The notes: generated by a model from the sequence alone, not told the origin. Numbered from the stretch's first letter, positions 28,711 to 38,017 are shown. The stretch: 64,000 nt of DNA from Spirobacillus cienkowskii (GCF_037081835.1 NZ_CP146516.1:2557501-2621500); one strand, 5' to 3'. A program made the numbers and translations.

Positions 28711-28745
28711 AAAAAGGGAGCATCCAATACTGGATGTGCTCCCCC
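28711..28745 (-). terminator. Rho-independent terminator after rpmE
   Basis: On the minus strand GGGAGCACATCC pairs with GGATGCTCCC (a two-base bulge), with a short AGTATT-region loop and a run of five T after the stem (28711-28715). It lies 24 bases past the rpmE stop and ahead of prfA. Confidence 0.8.
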
Positions 28746-28768
28746 ATTTATAAAGTAAAATTAAGGAT

Positions 28769-28987
28769 TTACTTACTTGTTTGCGCTGCCTTTGCCGCAT
28801 ACTTGCGATTAAAGCGTTCAATACGACCAGCTGTATCGAGAACTTTATGTTTACCAGTCCAGAATGGATGGCATACATTGCAAGTTTCTATTTTTAGTAT
28901 ATTTTTTGTACTACGTGTTTCAAAAGTACTACCACAAGCGCAATGGACTTCGCATGGGCCAAATTTTGGATGAATGCTTTCTCTCAT
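28769..28987 (-). CDS. rpmE: 50S ribosomal protein L31, zinc-binding form
   Basis: Ribosomal protein of the large subunit, 72 aa. It starts MRESIHPKF and contains C16, C18, C36 and C39 (CACG and CNVCHPF), so it is the zinc-containing RpmE type, not the zinc-free RpmE2 form. C12 is extra. GAGG precedes the ATG. It appears to be transcribed alone from the candidate promoter at 29076-29104, with an approximately 80-base leader and a terminator after it. Confidence 0.96.
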   Translation of the reverse strand: MRESIHPKFGPCEVHCACGSTFETRSTKNILKIETCNVCHPFWTGKHKVLDTAGRIERFNRKYAAKAAQTSK

Positions 28988-29040
28988 AAAAACCTCAAAA
29001 ATAATAATAGCTTACGCTTGTTCGCCTCGCTTGAAAGCCG

Positions 29041-29059
29041 TCAACCACTTATGCGGTTG
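29041..29059 (-). promoter_or_regulatory. Hairpin in the rpmE leader
   Basis: CAACC and GGTTG form a short stem (plus strand CAACC at 29043-29047 and GGTTG at 29055-29059) within the predicted 5' untranslated leader of rpmE. Ribosomal protein mRNAs often carry autoregulatory structures; whether this is one is unknown. Confidence 0.3.
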
Positions 29060-29075
29060 TAGCTCAGGATGGCAT

Positions 29076-29104
29076 TTAGTAGCAAATGCCGCGCTAAGAG
29101 TCAA
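29076..29104 (-). promoter_or_regulatory. Candidate sigma-70-type promoter for rpmE
   Basis: On the minus strand TTGACT (29099-29104) and TACTAA (29076-29081) are 17 bases apart. The spacer and -10 box overlap an inverted repeat GGCATTT/AAATGCC (29071-29090), which may be an operator. The layout mirrors the proposed rpoZ promoter. Confidence 0.4.
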
Positions 29105-29137
29105 CTTTAAACTCAGTATTGTATCTCAAAATATATA

Positions 29138-31006
29138 TTAAAACTGTCCAACAGCCCTATGTGCCATATCAATCGCTGTATGAGTATAAGGCGACCAAGA
29201 AGAATCAGAATTTGCAATCACAATATTTCCATGCTTATGTTGTGATTGTTCAATCATTTTTTCGGTAACGCCATAGTTATCAAATAATGAGTTATATTCG
29301 TACGAATAACCATGCGACCAACGATTAACTGTAATTGCTAAAATATCTTTATCGTGCCGAAAACCAGCTGGTCCAAACATTCTTTGTAATTGACTTCTAA
29401 TTTCTTTTTCAAATTCGGCAAATGGCCTTGTCAAAAGCTTATATCTTGCAACCCTAAATGCGGATCGGACATCCAACTTGCTATTCACGTCAATTGGAAT
29501 GGAAGTCATATGCAGACACATTGGCTCATCAACATTTTTAGGATGCTTATATTCACCAATATTTACAGGATAATCAAGCTTAACACGCACATATGGCATT
29601 TTAGGGCAATACACTTCATGCACTCCTAATTTAACAAAAGATCGCCAATTACGAATGACAACTTTACTATAAACCATACAGGATTTTACGTTTGAGGATA
29701 AAGCTTTCTTTTGATTTAGCTCAAGATCTTTAACAATATAAGGAATCATCATATTATAGCCTGCCATTATGGCATGCCGACAATTTACTCGTTGGATTTT
29801 TCCATTTCTATTTACATATCCAATATCTACCGCCCCATGCCCCAAATTTTTAGCGACAACCACCGTGGTATTTAACCGTAAACGCACCAAATTTTGCGGC
29901 AAATCCAATTTAGAATAATCAAATTTCGCTAAAACAATATCATGCATAGAATTGCCGGTTGCTACATTTGGAATCATTTTTCTTACTAAAAGCCTGACCA
30001 AACTCGCATTACCATCTGGAAAATGATAAATGTAAGGATCATTCAGCTCAGCCAACTCTTCTGCATCTAAAGGTGGTAAATTTAATTTATCAAAGCCAGG
30101 AAGGCCTAATGAACGAGCATCAAACGCCGGTAAAAGATCAATCGCAAAAGCACAAAAATCTTTACATTTACCCAAAAAATACTCAACAGCAAGCTTACTT
30201 AAATTCACATTTTTTAATAAAAAATCTTGATAACTTATTTTTGATAAGTATTCTTCTGTTTCTTTATCATTTTTTCCTGGTAAATAATTAACAGGATTTT
30301 TATGCAATTCAATGAGAGATTTTTTATCTGATTTTGGCAATGGAAATTCATTAAAAAAATCTTCAATTTTTTTACCATTCAATTCTTTAGGATCAATATC
30401 ATCTGCAACTGTTCTAAAGGGATCGCCTGAAACTATTTTATCTTGTCCAAAAGTTTCTTTATCAAAAAAAACACCACGACTTAACTTCATTTTAGGGTAA
30501 AACTTTTGGTTAAAACACTTTCCTAATTCATCTATATCAACCGCAATATCTTTAAGTAAACTAAGGGCATTTTGACTATATATATGCTTAGGAGATTGCA
30601 AAGACTCAGTACCACCATAAGTCAATATAAATTTACCATTAACTTTAAATTCATTTCTCTTTGCATGACCACCAAAATCGTCATGATTATCTATAATTAA
30701 TATTTTAGAATTTTCACCATATTTATTTTGATAAAATCGAGCTGCAGATAATCCACTTATTCCTGCACCAACAATAACGCAATCGTAATTTTCTTTTATT
30801 GGTAAATTATCAATTTGAAAATCTTTCCCTTCACGTCCTAGCAAATGGGCATTTTCAAAAGATCCAGGATGATTTCCCCTTAATCCTGTTAAACTAGGTG
30901 GATAATAATTAGATCCAGACTTTGCATTTAAAATATCAATTGGACTTAATCCAGCAACTACTGCAATAGAAGTACCATTAATAAAATCACGCCTTGTAAT
31001 ACTCAT
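29138..31006 (-). CDS. Tat-exported FAD-dependent oxidoreductase, spermidine dehydrogenase-like
   Basis: Flavoprotein of 622 aa. The N terminus MSITRRDFINGTSIAVVAGLS is a twin-arginine signal (SITRRDF plus hydrophobic core), so it should be exported folded to the periplasm. A Rossmann FAD motif follows in YDCVIVGAGISGLSAARFYQ. The length, Tat signal and segments such as FPDGNASLVRLLVRKMIP and the C-terminal NWSHGY/IANSDSSWSPYTHTAIDMAHRA-like region resemble Pseudomonas spermidine dehydrogenase (SpdH). The substrate is inferred from family resemblance. I chose the ATG at 31006 because it places the Tat motif at the N terminus and has AAAGGA upstream; an in-frame TTG seven codons earlier is possible. 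Confidence 0.75.
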   Translation of the reverse strand: MSITRRDFINGTSIAVVAGLSPIDILNAKSGSNYYPPSLTGLRGNHPGSFENAHLLGREGKDFQIDNLPIKENYDCVIVGAGISGLSAARFYQNKYGENSKILIIDNHDDFGGHAKRNEFKVNGKFILTYGGTESLQSPKHIYSQNALSLLKDIAVDIDELGKCFNQKFYPKMKLSRGVFFDKETFGQDKIVSGDPFRTVADDIDPKELNGKKIEDFFNEFPLPKSDKKSLIELHKNPVNYLPGKNDKETEEYLSKISYQDFLLKNVNLSKLAVEYFLGKCKDFCAFAIDLLPAFDARSLGLPGFDKLNLPPLDAEELAELNDPYIYHFPDGNASLVRLLVRKMIPNVATGNSMHDIVLAKFDYSKLDLPQNLVRLRLNTTVVVAKNLGHGAVDIGYVNRNGKIQRVNCRHAIMAGYNMMIPYIVKDLELNQKKALSSNVKSCMVYSKVVIRNWRSFVKLGVHEVYCPKMPYVRVKLDYPVNIGEYKHPKNVDEPMCLHMTSIPIDVNSKLDVRSAFRVARYKLLTRPFAEFEKEIRSQLQRMFGPAGFRHDKDILAITVNRWSHGYSYEYNSLFDNYGVTEKMIEQSQHKHGNIVIANSDSSWSPYTHTAIDMAHRAVGQF

Positions 31007-31129
31007 AAGGATTCCGTTCCTTTCCAAAAATATTATTCTAAGTATTAATAATATTTATGATAAAAACAAGAACGCAATATCAATTCTTTAGGGTTAAGTC
31101 GTTTTTAAGATATATTAGATTACCAAAAA

Positions 31130-32089
31130 TTAAATTAATTTTTTCTTAGGCATAATTTTAAACTGCATTATTTCTGTTTGAAATTCTATTTCTGCTAAAA
31201 ATAAGCCTTCAGCATCCTTTATTTTCAAAAATATCTTTCTTCTCTCAAGAGAAATTTCATAAAAATCAAAACTACTTAAAATCTGATTTTTACTCACATA
31301 CATTACATTTCCAGAATTAAAAAATTTTTGAAATTCGCTATCAACGACAATAACTGGTATATGAGGTAACATCTCTTCAACTGATATAATTTTTGATTTA
31401 ATATAATTAGGATTTAAAATTTTCTCATCAGTAAACAACAAGGCATCATTCACACTCCAAGGCTCTACAAATTCTCTACGTAGTTGTGAACAATGTCCAA
31501 CTGTATCAATAGCAAGCGCAATATCTCGAGCAAGTGAACGAACATATGTCCCCTTGCCGCATAACACACGAAAAGTCATACTCTGCGTTTCTAAGTCAGA
31601 GCTCAGAATTTCAAGCTTTTCAATAAAAACATTTCTTTTTTTAGTTTCTATGTCCTCTGGTAGCTTACCTAATGAACGCATATATTCATATAAAGGTTTG
31701 CCATTCATCTTTAGAGCGCTATATACAGGAGGAACCTGTTCAATAACTCCTAAAAAACTAGAAATAATTTCTTCAGCTTTTGTTACAAAATCTGCAGGAA
31801 CATTTTTAGTTTTTAGCACTCTGCCTGAATTATCTAAAGTGTCTGTTTCAGAACCAAAAGTAACAGTAAATAAGTACTGTTTTTTGCCATCCATAATTTC
31901 ATCAGATAACTTAGTTGCTCCACCAATTAAAACAGGCAATAATCCTGTAGCAAATGGATCAAGAGTGCCTAAATGACCTATTTTATCAATTTTTAATGTC
32001 TTGCGAAGTACAGAAACAACTTTATGACTTGTAACATTTGGACTTTTATCAACTAAAAAAAGCCCACACAGATTTTCTAAATTTTGCAT
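31130..32089 (-). CDS. truB: tRNA pseudouridine-55 synthase
   Basis: Makes pseudouridine 55 in the T-loop of tRNAs (319 aa). The catalytic Asp is D44 in GHLGTLDPFATGLLP; KQYLFTVTFGSETDTLD and CGKGTYVRSLARDIA are conserved TruB segments. The C-terminal extension of about 70 residues occupies the position of the PUA-like TruB-C domain. It is the last gene of the rimP-nusA-ylxQ-infB-rbfA-truB operon, 43 bases after rbfA. Confidence 0.96.
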   Translation of the reverse strand: MQNLENLCGLFLVDKSPNVTSHKVVSVLRKTLKIDKIGHLGTLDPFATGLLPVLIGGATKLSDEIMDGKKQYLFTVTFGSETDTLDNSGRVLKTKNVPADFVTKAEEIISSFLGVIEQVPPVYSALKMNGKPLYEYMRSLGKLPEDIETKKRNVFIEKLEILSSDLETQSMTFRVLCGKGTYVRSLARDIALAIDTVGHCSQLRREFVEPWSVNDALLFTDEKILNPNYIKSKIISVEEMLPHIPVIVVDSEFQKFFNSGNVMYVSKNQILSSFDFYEISLERRKIFLKIKDAEGLFLAEIEFQTEIMQFKIMPKKKLI

Positions 32090-32132
32090 CCTTGGGGCCT
32101 TTTACCAAAATATATATATTTGTCTCATAACT

Positions 32133-32567
32133 TTATTTGTGCTGCTGCTTATTTTTATGTTCTTCTAATTTTTCGGTTTCTGTTTCAACCTGATTGCTTC
32201 GATTGGCTTCATCAACTCGTATCTCATCACTGACTTTAGAAATTAAAGCACCAATACGTACAGCATGCTCAACACTATCATCATAATAAAATGCCAATGC
32301 TGGAATATAGCGAACAAGCAACACCTTACCAAGCTCACGTCGAATAAAACCAGCCGCATTTTTGAGAGCTTTTTCAGCTTCCTTACGTTGCGGCGCATCA
32401 CCAAAAACTGAAAAATAGATTTTTGCAACTTGTAAGTCTGGTGACATTTTTACAGAGTTCAATGTCACTTGACGAACACGTGGATCTGCAATTTCACCAC
32501 GTACAAGCATTAGCGCAATATGCTCACGAATTTGTTCTGCAAGCTGAAGCATGCGTTTTGTAGCCAT
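32133..32567 (-). CDS. rbfA: 30S ribosome-binding factor A
   Basis: KH-fold 16S rRNA maturation factor (144 aa). Conserved features are the N-terminal RMLQLAEQIREHIALML, DPRVRQVTLNSVKMSPDLQVAKIYFSVFG and LGKVLLVRYIPALAFYYDDSVEHA. A charged Gln/Lys/Glu-rich tail of about 25 residues ends the protein. AAGGAAAC precedes the ATG, 10 bases after the infB stop, in the classical order. Confidence 0.96.
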   Translation of the reverse strand: MATKRMLQLAEQIREHIALMLVRGEIADPRVRQVTLNSVKMSPDLQVAKIYFSVFGDAPQRKEAEKALKNAAGFIRRELGKVLLVRYIPALAFYYDDSVEHAVRIGALISKVSDEIRVDEANRSNQVETETEKLEEHKNKQQHK

Positions 32568-32577
32568 AGTTGTTTCC

Positions 32578-35500
32578 TTAATTCAATGTTGCTGCAATTT
32601 CTTCAACAACAAAAGCCTCAAGGATATCTCCAACCTTAATGTCGTTATAGTTTTCAACGCCAATACCGCACTCAAAACCTTGCGTTACTTCTTTTGCATC
32701 ATCTTTAAAGCGTTTAAGCGAACCAATACGCCCCGTGTAAATGACGACTCCATCGCGCACAATACGAACATGAGAGTTTCTTACAACCTTGCCATCAGAA
32801 ATCATGCTTCCAGCAATAACTCCCACTTTAGGTACAGAAAATGTATTTCTAACCTCAGCATGACCAATAATTTTATCTTGCTTAATTGGAGCTAAAGTAC
32901 CAACCATTGCAGCTTGTACAGATTCAATAAGCTCATAAATTATACTAAAACATTGAATTTTAATTCCACTTTGCTCTGCAACTTGTGCTGCAACCCGGTC
33001 TGGGCGAACATTAAATCCAACAATCAATGCATTCGATGCTTTAGCCAAAATCACATCTGTTTCGGTAATACCACCCACAGCTGCATGTAAAATTTTATTT
33101 TTAACCTTTGGAGTATCAAGCTTTTGAATAGAAGTACGTATTGCTTCAGAAGAGCCATGAGTATCAGCCTTAATAATAATAGCAACTTCTTTTGCCTTAT
33201 CTTCGGCACCAGCCATCAAAGCAAACAAATCGTCCATCGAAGTTGAACGGTGAGACGCTAAATCTTTTTGACGCTGCTTTTCAATACGGTAAGCAACGGC
33301 TTCTTTTGCAATTGCGTCATTCACAACGCAATTAAATTGATCTCCTGCAGCAGGAACATCGTCTAAGCCAATAATTTCAACAGGCGTTGAGGGCTCTGCT
33401 GTGATAATTTTATTTCCGTTAGCATCATTCATTGCACGAACACGACCCATACAGGTTCCAACAACAATAAAGTCTTGTTGTTTTAATGTTCCTTTGGTTA
33501 CAATAAGCGTTGCAACAGGACCTCTAGCTTTATCAAGTTTTGCTTCAATAACAATGCCTTCGGCAAGAGTGTCTTTAGTAGCCTTCAAGTCTAAAACTTC
33601 GGCTTGCAATAAAATTGCTTCAATAAGTTCGTTTAAACCTTGGTGTGTTTTCGCAGAAACTTGTGCAAACATAGAATCTCCACCCCATTCTTCCGGCAAA
33701 ACTCCTTGCTCAGAAAGCTCACGGTTAATTCTATCTAGATTTGCTCCTGGCTTATCTATCTTATTAATTGCAACAATAATTGGAACTCCAGCTGCTTTTG
33801 CGTGAGAAATTGCTTCACTCGTTTGAGGCATCACACCATCATCAGCAGCAACAACCAACACAACAATGTCTGTCACTTGAGCGCCTCGAGCACGCATGGC
33901 TGTAAATGCTTCGTGACCAGGAGTGTCTAAAAATGTTAATTTTTGTCCTTTGTAGTCAATTTGGTACGCACCAATATGCTGAGTAATACCACCAGCTTCC
34001 TTGGCTGCTACATTAGCAGAACGAATCGCATCGAGTAATGATGTTTTTCCATGATCAACGTGACCCATAATTGTAACTATAGGCGGACGAGGAACAGTAT
34101 TTTCATTATCGAGTTTGTTAGTCTTACGAGATAAGATATCTCCAATTGACACGCTGGTACTTTGCGTTTCAAACCCAAATTCTTGTGCAACAAACGTAGC
34201 TGTATCAAAATCTAACTGCTGATTAATTGTTGCAGACATACCTAACTTCATTAATACTTTTATTACTGCACTTGCTTTTTGACTTAATTCACCAGCAAGA
34301 TCGTTAACGGTAATATGCTCATCAATACGTACAATTTTTTTAGACGCTTTTGTTGGATTTGCGATTTCTTGTTTTTTAACTTCTTTTTTCTTAAATGCCT
34401 GAGACGTTTTTTTGCGATTAGGGATCATTGTACGAACAGCAACAACCTGCTCGTCACCCTCACCATAAATATCAACATCTTCTTCGTTTTCTTCTAAACG
34501 TCTTGCGCTTTTAGCACGGTTACGACGAGCGTCTTCTTCGTCTATAATTCTACGCTTTTCACGATCTTTATCTTTGTCACGATCTTTCAAGCGAGATGGA
34601 ACATCTTTAACTGGAGCTGCAGGAACATCCGCTCCCATGACAAAAGGACGACTTGTTGTCGCACCTGAAGCACCACCTGCACGTGCAGAATAAGGCGCTC
34701 TTTCTGTACCATTTGTTGCACCAGTTTGACCACCAGGACGAGCAAAACCACCCGTACGAAACGATGCCTGACCTTGACCCGAAGAGCTATCACGCCCTCC
34801 ACCAAAGCCACGAGGAGATGAACCTACGGCACCAGAACGATTTTGCGTATCTCTTCCTGTTGCGCCTGGTTGCGCATAGCGAGAATCACGCATTCCTCCA
34901 TTTTGTCCGCCCTGCGAAGGCTTCCCTCCAAAAGAATCTCGTTTTGAATAGCCTCCATCATCCTTACGGTACGTATTTTGAGTACTGAAACTTGCTGTCG
35001 TATAGCTTTGAGGTCTAGCAGTGTTTTGTGCTGCTGAAACATTATCTGCTTTTCTCACAATAATTGCACCGCCTTCAGTCTTAGGAGAAGACCCTGGACG
35101 CGAAGTTTGTTGAGAAGCGCCTGACGCTGAAGCTGCACGAACAATTTGTGCAGAGTTTGGACTAGAAGAACTTGGAACATTGGTGGTGGTTTGCACGGTA
35201 TTATTCTCGTTACTCTCTTGAGAGAGCATCGCTGTCGCACTGACTTCGGAAGGCTTTTGAGCGGTTGCACTGACGGTTCTACCAACTTCTTGCACCGAAT
35301 GCTCGTCTTGAGTCTGATTAGACGCAACTTTTGTCTCTCTAATATCTTGGGTTATTGATTGGTCTCCTGCGTGAACAGAAGCTTTAAAAATTTGTTTGTT
35401 ATTGACTGAACTTTCAGTAAGTTTTATATTGGAATTTACTCCATCTTTTACATTATCCACAGCATCTAAGCCTTCTTCATTTATAGCTTGATGTGTGTCT

Positions 35501-35862
35501 GTAGTGTCTTTAAATTGAGCAACAGTTTCTGTTGAAGATGTTTTTTTCACAACGGATACTATTTTCTTTTGAACATCAACATCTTGCGGCTGACTTGTTG
35601 TTTTTACATTACTATCAGCAACATCAGACGAAGCTTCTACTTTTCGACGGATAATTAGCTTACTGGCTGCGGCTTTTTGTGCTGCTTCTTTTTCTGGATT
35701 TTTTCCAGAACGATGAAATGCCCGCAATTTAGCTGCTTCTGTTTCTGATATTGCGTTAAAATGATTTTTGACTTGAATACCGAGTTCTTGGAGCTTAATA
35801 ATGGCAGCCTTGGTCTCAATTCCCAACTCTTTAGCCAGATCAAGTACTCTAATGCGACTCAT
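32578..35862 (-). CDS. infB: Translation initiation factor IF-2 with long RG-rich N-terminal arm
   Basis: GTPase that recruits initiator tRNA to the 30S subunit, 1094 aa, longer than E. coli IF-2 (890). An IF2_N domain is at about 1-55. A low-complexity arm of about 400 residues follows: a Ser/Thr/Gln/Val-rich part, then a Gly/Arg/Ser/Gln stretch with many RG, RD and GG pairs. A basic/acidic helix (KDRDKDKDREKRR) and a second IF2_N-like domain (about 510-560) precede the G domain with P-loop GHVDHGKT (600-607), DTPGHEAF and NKID. I start at the ATG at 35862, with GGGAGC 8 bases upstream; a TTG one codon earlier is less likely. Confidence 0.97.
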   Translation of the reverse strand: MSRIRVLDLAKELGIETKAAIIKLQELGIQVKNHFNAISETEAAKLRAFHRSGKNPEKEAAQKAAASKLIIRRKVEASSDVADSNVKTTSQPQDVDVQKKIVSVVKKTSSTETVAQFKDTTDTHQAINEEGLDAVDNVKDGVNSNIKLTESSVNNKQIFKASVHAGDQSITQDIRETKVASNQTQDEHSVQEVGRTVSATAQKPSEVSATAMLSQESNENNTVQTTTNVPSSSSPNSAQIVRAASASGASQQTSRPGSSPKTEGGAIIVRKADNVSAAQNTARPQSYTTASFSTQNTYRKDDGGYSKRDSFGGKPSQGGQNGGMRDSRYAQPGATGRDTQNRSGAVGSSPRGFGGGRDSSSGQGQASFRTGGFARPGGQTGATNGTERAPYSARAGGASGATTSRPFVMGADVPAAPVKDVPSRLKDRDKDKDREKRRIIDEEDARRNRAKSARRLEENEEDVDIYGEGDEQVVAVRTMIPNRKKTSQAFKKKEVKKQEIANPTKASKKIVRIDEHITVNDLAGELSQKASAVIKVLMKLGMSATINQQLDFDTATFVAQEFGFETQSTSVSIGDILSRKTNKLDNENTVPRPPIVTIMGHVDHGKTSLLDAIRSANVAAKEAGGITQHIGAYQIDYKGQKLTFLDTPGHEAFTAMRARGAQVTDIVVLVVAADDGVMPQTSEAISHAKAAGVPIIVAINKIDKPGANLDRINRELSEQGVLPEEWGGDSMFAQVSAKTHQGLNELIEAILLQAEVLDLKATKDTLAEGIVIEAKLDKARGPVATLIVTKGTLKQQDFIVVGTCMGRVRAMNDANGNKIITAEPSTPVEIIGLDDVPAAGDQFNCVVNDAIAKEAVAYRIEKQRQKDLASHRSTSMDDLFALMAGAEDKAKEVAIIIKADTHGSSEAIRTSIQKLDTPKVKNKILHAAVGGITETDVILAKASNALIVGFNVRPDRVAAQVAEQSGIKIQCFSIIYELIESVQAAMVGTLAPIKQDKIIGHAEVRNTFSVPKVGVIAGSMISDGKVVRNSHVRIVRDGVVIYTGRIGSLKRFKDDAKEVTQGFECGIGVENYNDIKVGDILEAFVVEEIAATLN

Positions 35863-35934
35863 CAAATAAAGCTCCCAATTATAATCATGCCAATTGTCTA
35901 TGACATAGTAACAAAATTAATTAATCAATTATCT

Positions 35935-36432
35935 CTAATTATTAGAAATAATTGCAGACAAAACTTTTACAACAGCGTCTTTACGACTCACTAATACAGC
36001 TTTGACAGCTTTTTCACTACCAAAAAACATTTTTCCAAAAGTTTTTGAGTCTACATTCACTCTCAACCCAAGAATTCTTCCACTATACTTTACAAGCACT
36101 GATTCACATTGCTTATAAAAACGCTCGCTCCCGTCGTTAGAAAAAATAAGAATTCTAGATATGCGGTTGGGAACCTTTAAGCCCTGCTTTGAGCGTAAAG
36201 CCACAAGCCCTGCTTCTTCAGTTTGTAAAAATGTTTCAATACTTTCCAAACCACCCCGGAGAGTACCGCAGCGACGCGCAAAGGCAAGTGCTTGAATCAA
36301 CTTCTCACTCAATTCAACATATGGAACTTTTACAATACCACTTGTAGAAAAAATCTGAAAAGATTTTTGCAAAGTAAGAAACAACAGTTGGTTTTCAGTT
36401 TCAGTTTCCAATAATCTTGGCAGTTTCAGCAT
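35935..36432 (-). CDS. L7Ae/YlxQ-like protein between nusA and infB
   Basis: Small protein of 165 aa in the position occupied by ylxR/ylxQ in other bacteria. Residues about 45-160 resemble the L7Ae-like YlxQ fold: LIQALAFARRCGTLRGGLESIETFLQTEEAGLVALRS, then ILIFSND and VDSKTFGKMFFGSEKAVKAVLVSRKD, where the family has a LGkAlGk motif. The first 40 residues show no YlxR cysteine/Arg signature. The function of the family is poorly known; an RNA-binding role is likely. Its ATG lies 32 bases inside the 3' end of nusA, so translation is probably coupled. Confidence 0.7.
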   Translation of the reverse strand: MLKLPRLLETETENQLLFLTLQKSFQIFSTSGIVKVPYVELSEKLIQALAFARRCGTLRGGLESIETFLQTEEAGLVALRSKQGLKVPNRISRILIFSNDGSERFYKQCESVLVKYSGRILGLRVNVDSKTFGKMFFGSEKAVKAVLVSRKDAVVKVLSAIISNN

Positions 36433-38017
36433 GTAATTTTCCAGAAAGTTTTACAGGTAACCCTGTTTTATAAGCAATTTCGTCCACATTAGAGCTTGCA
36501 ACAGAATTAAAATCCGTAAACCCTGCGGTATGAATAACAGCGGCAATTTGCTCTGCCACACCTCTTAACTGCATCCAATAGCGTAAACGATCTACTGGCA
36601 CAGATTTTACGTCAACTTTTTCAGGATCAAGAAGTGGTTGCGGACGAGTTTTTGCAACAATATCATCAATTGCCGCCTCAGCCTCTTCTGACTCTGTGAC
36701 ATCTTCATCAAGAATTGGTTCACCCAAGTGAAATTCATCCAAATCCTCTTCTGAATTTTCTTCCAAATTGCTAGAAGCTTGCGATGCGGCCAAATCTGTT
36801 GCACCCTGAATAACTTGCTCTGCTTCTTCTTGTGTTAAACGCAACAGCTTCATCAAACTACGAGGATCCATACGCGAGATATCTGCAGGATCTTTATAGC
36901 CTTCGTTAACTAAAATTTCTGCGCGCATTTCGCCCAATGCAGGAATTTGTGCAATCACATTTTTGTATTCCTGAACCAATTCACGCATTTTGGACTCAGA
37001 ACGGATATCCACTTTCCAACCCGTTAACTGAGCTGCGAGGCGCACATTTTGTCCTCTTTTACCAATTGCTAAAGAGAGATGTTCATCAGGCACAACGACT
37101 TCCATAATATGCAAGCGTTCGTTTACAATCACCTTAGAAGGCTCAGATGGAGCCAATGCGTTGCACACAAATCGAGCAGGATCTCTATCATACGGTATAA
37201 TATCTATTTTTTCGCCTCTTAATTCTTGTACAATTGCTTGGACGCGAGCACCTTTAATACCCACACAAGCCCCTACAGGGTCAATAGAGGGTTCAGTACT
37301 ATAGACAGCGATTTTTGAACGACTACCAGGATCACGTGCTGCACTTTGAATAACAACAATTCCTTCAGAAATTTCTGTCACTTCTTGCTCAAATAAACGA
37401 ATAAGAAGCTCTGGATGCGCACGACTTAACATAACCTGCGGACCACGGGTTGATTTTTTTACATCAACCACAAACGCAATCACTTTGTCGCGGATTTTGT
37501 ATTTTTCACCAGGAATCTGCTCACGCACAGGCAATACGCCCTCTGTAGGACCCAAATCTACAATAATATCAGCCTTATCAAAGCGACGCACCTGCCCAAC
37601 AACAATTTGATGCTTTTTATCACGAAATTCGCGAACAACTTTTTCTTTTTCAGCTTCCATCACTTTTTGTACGATAGATTGCTTTGCTGCTTGCGCTGCA
37701 ATACGCCCAAGTTGTTCTGTAGGCAGCTGTTCACCAATTTCATCGCCTACTTGCAAGGATTCATCCATAGCAAGAGCTTCAGAAGCTGGAATTTGCTTAC
37801 TTGTATTATTGAGATCGTTATCTGCGACAACGGTTCTATAGCGAATTAGCTCAATTTCCTCTGTTTCCTCATTGAAACGTGTTTCAAACACACAATCACC
37901 AAAATGCTTGCGTGCCGCAGTTAGAACGGCTTCCCTTAATGCGCCAACTAATAATTGACAATCAATATTTTTTTCTTTACCAACTGTTTCGATTACACGC
38001 TTCAAATCTATTTGCAT
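36401..38017 (-). CDS. nusA: Transcription termination/antitermination protein NusA
   Basis: RNA-polymerase-associated factor (538 aa). Order of domains: N-terminal polymerase-binding region, S1 domain (about 140-200, with HQIVVGQVRRFDKADIIVDLG), KH1 and KH2 (about 230-345, with GACVGIKGARVQAIVQEL and LSIAIGKRGQNVRLAAQL-like LSLAIGKRGQNVRLAAQLTG), and an acidic C-terminal region with two helix-hairpin-like repeats (MDPRSLMKLL; LRGVAEQIAAVIHTAGF). GAGGTG precedes the ATG. It follows rimP by 58 bases and overlaps the next gene by 32. Confidence 0.96.
   Translation of the reverse strand: MQIDLKRVIETVGKEKNIDCQLLVGALREAVLTAARKHFGDCVFETRFNEETEEIELIRYRTVVADNDLNNTSKQIPASEALAMDESLQVGDEIGEQLPTEQLGRIAAQAAKQSIVQKVMEAEKEKVVREFRDKKHQIVVGQVRRFDKADIIVDLGPTEGVLPVREQIPGEKYKIRDKVIAFVVDVKKSTRGPQVMLSRAHPELLIRLFEQEVTEISEGIVVIQSAARDPGSRSKIAVYSTEPSIDPVGACVGIKGARVQAIVQELRGEKIDIIPYDRDPARFVCNALAPSEPSKVIVNERLHIMEVVVPDEHLSLAIGKRGQNVRLAAQLTGWKVDIRSESKMRELVQEYKNVIAQIPALGEMRAEILVNEGYKDPADISRMDPRSLMKLLRLTQEEAEQVIQGATDLAASQASSNLEENSEEDLDEFHLGEPILDEDVTESEEAEAAIDDIVAKTRPQPLLDPEKVDVKSVPVDRLRYWMQLRGVAEQIAAVIHTAGFTDFNSVASSNVDEIAYKTGLPVKLSGKLHAETAKIIGN

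Noticed and set aside
31554-31976. 140-codon open frame antisense to truB
   Set aside because: The sense strand encodes the catalytic core of TruB; the antisense product has no recognisable features.
33401-33805. 134-codon open frame antisense to infB
   Set aside because: It lies inside the conserved IF-2 G-domain coding region, has no Shine-Dalgarno or protein-like motif, and is explained by codon bias of the sense gene.
34587-35327. Several overlapping frames on both strands within the IF-2 linker
   Set aside because: Low-complexity codon composition of the disordered arm keeps other frames open; the products are repetitive and lack starts with ribosome-binding sites.
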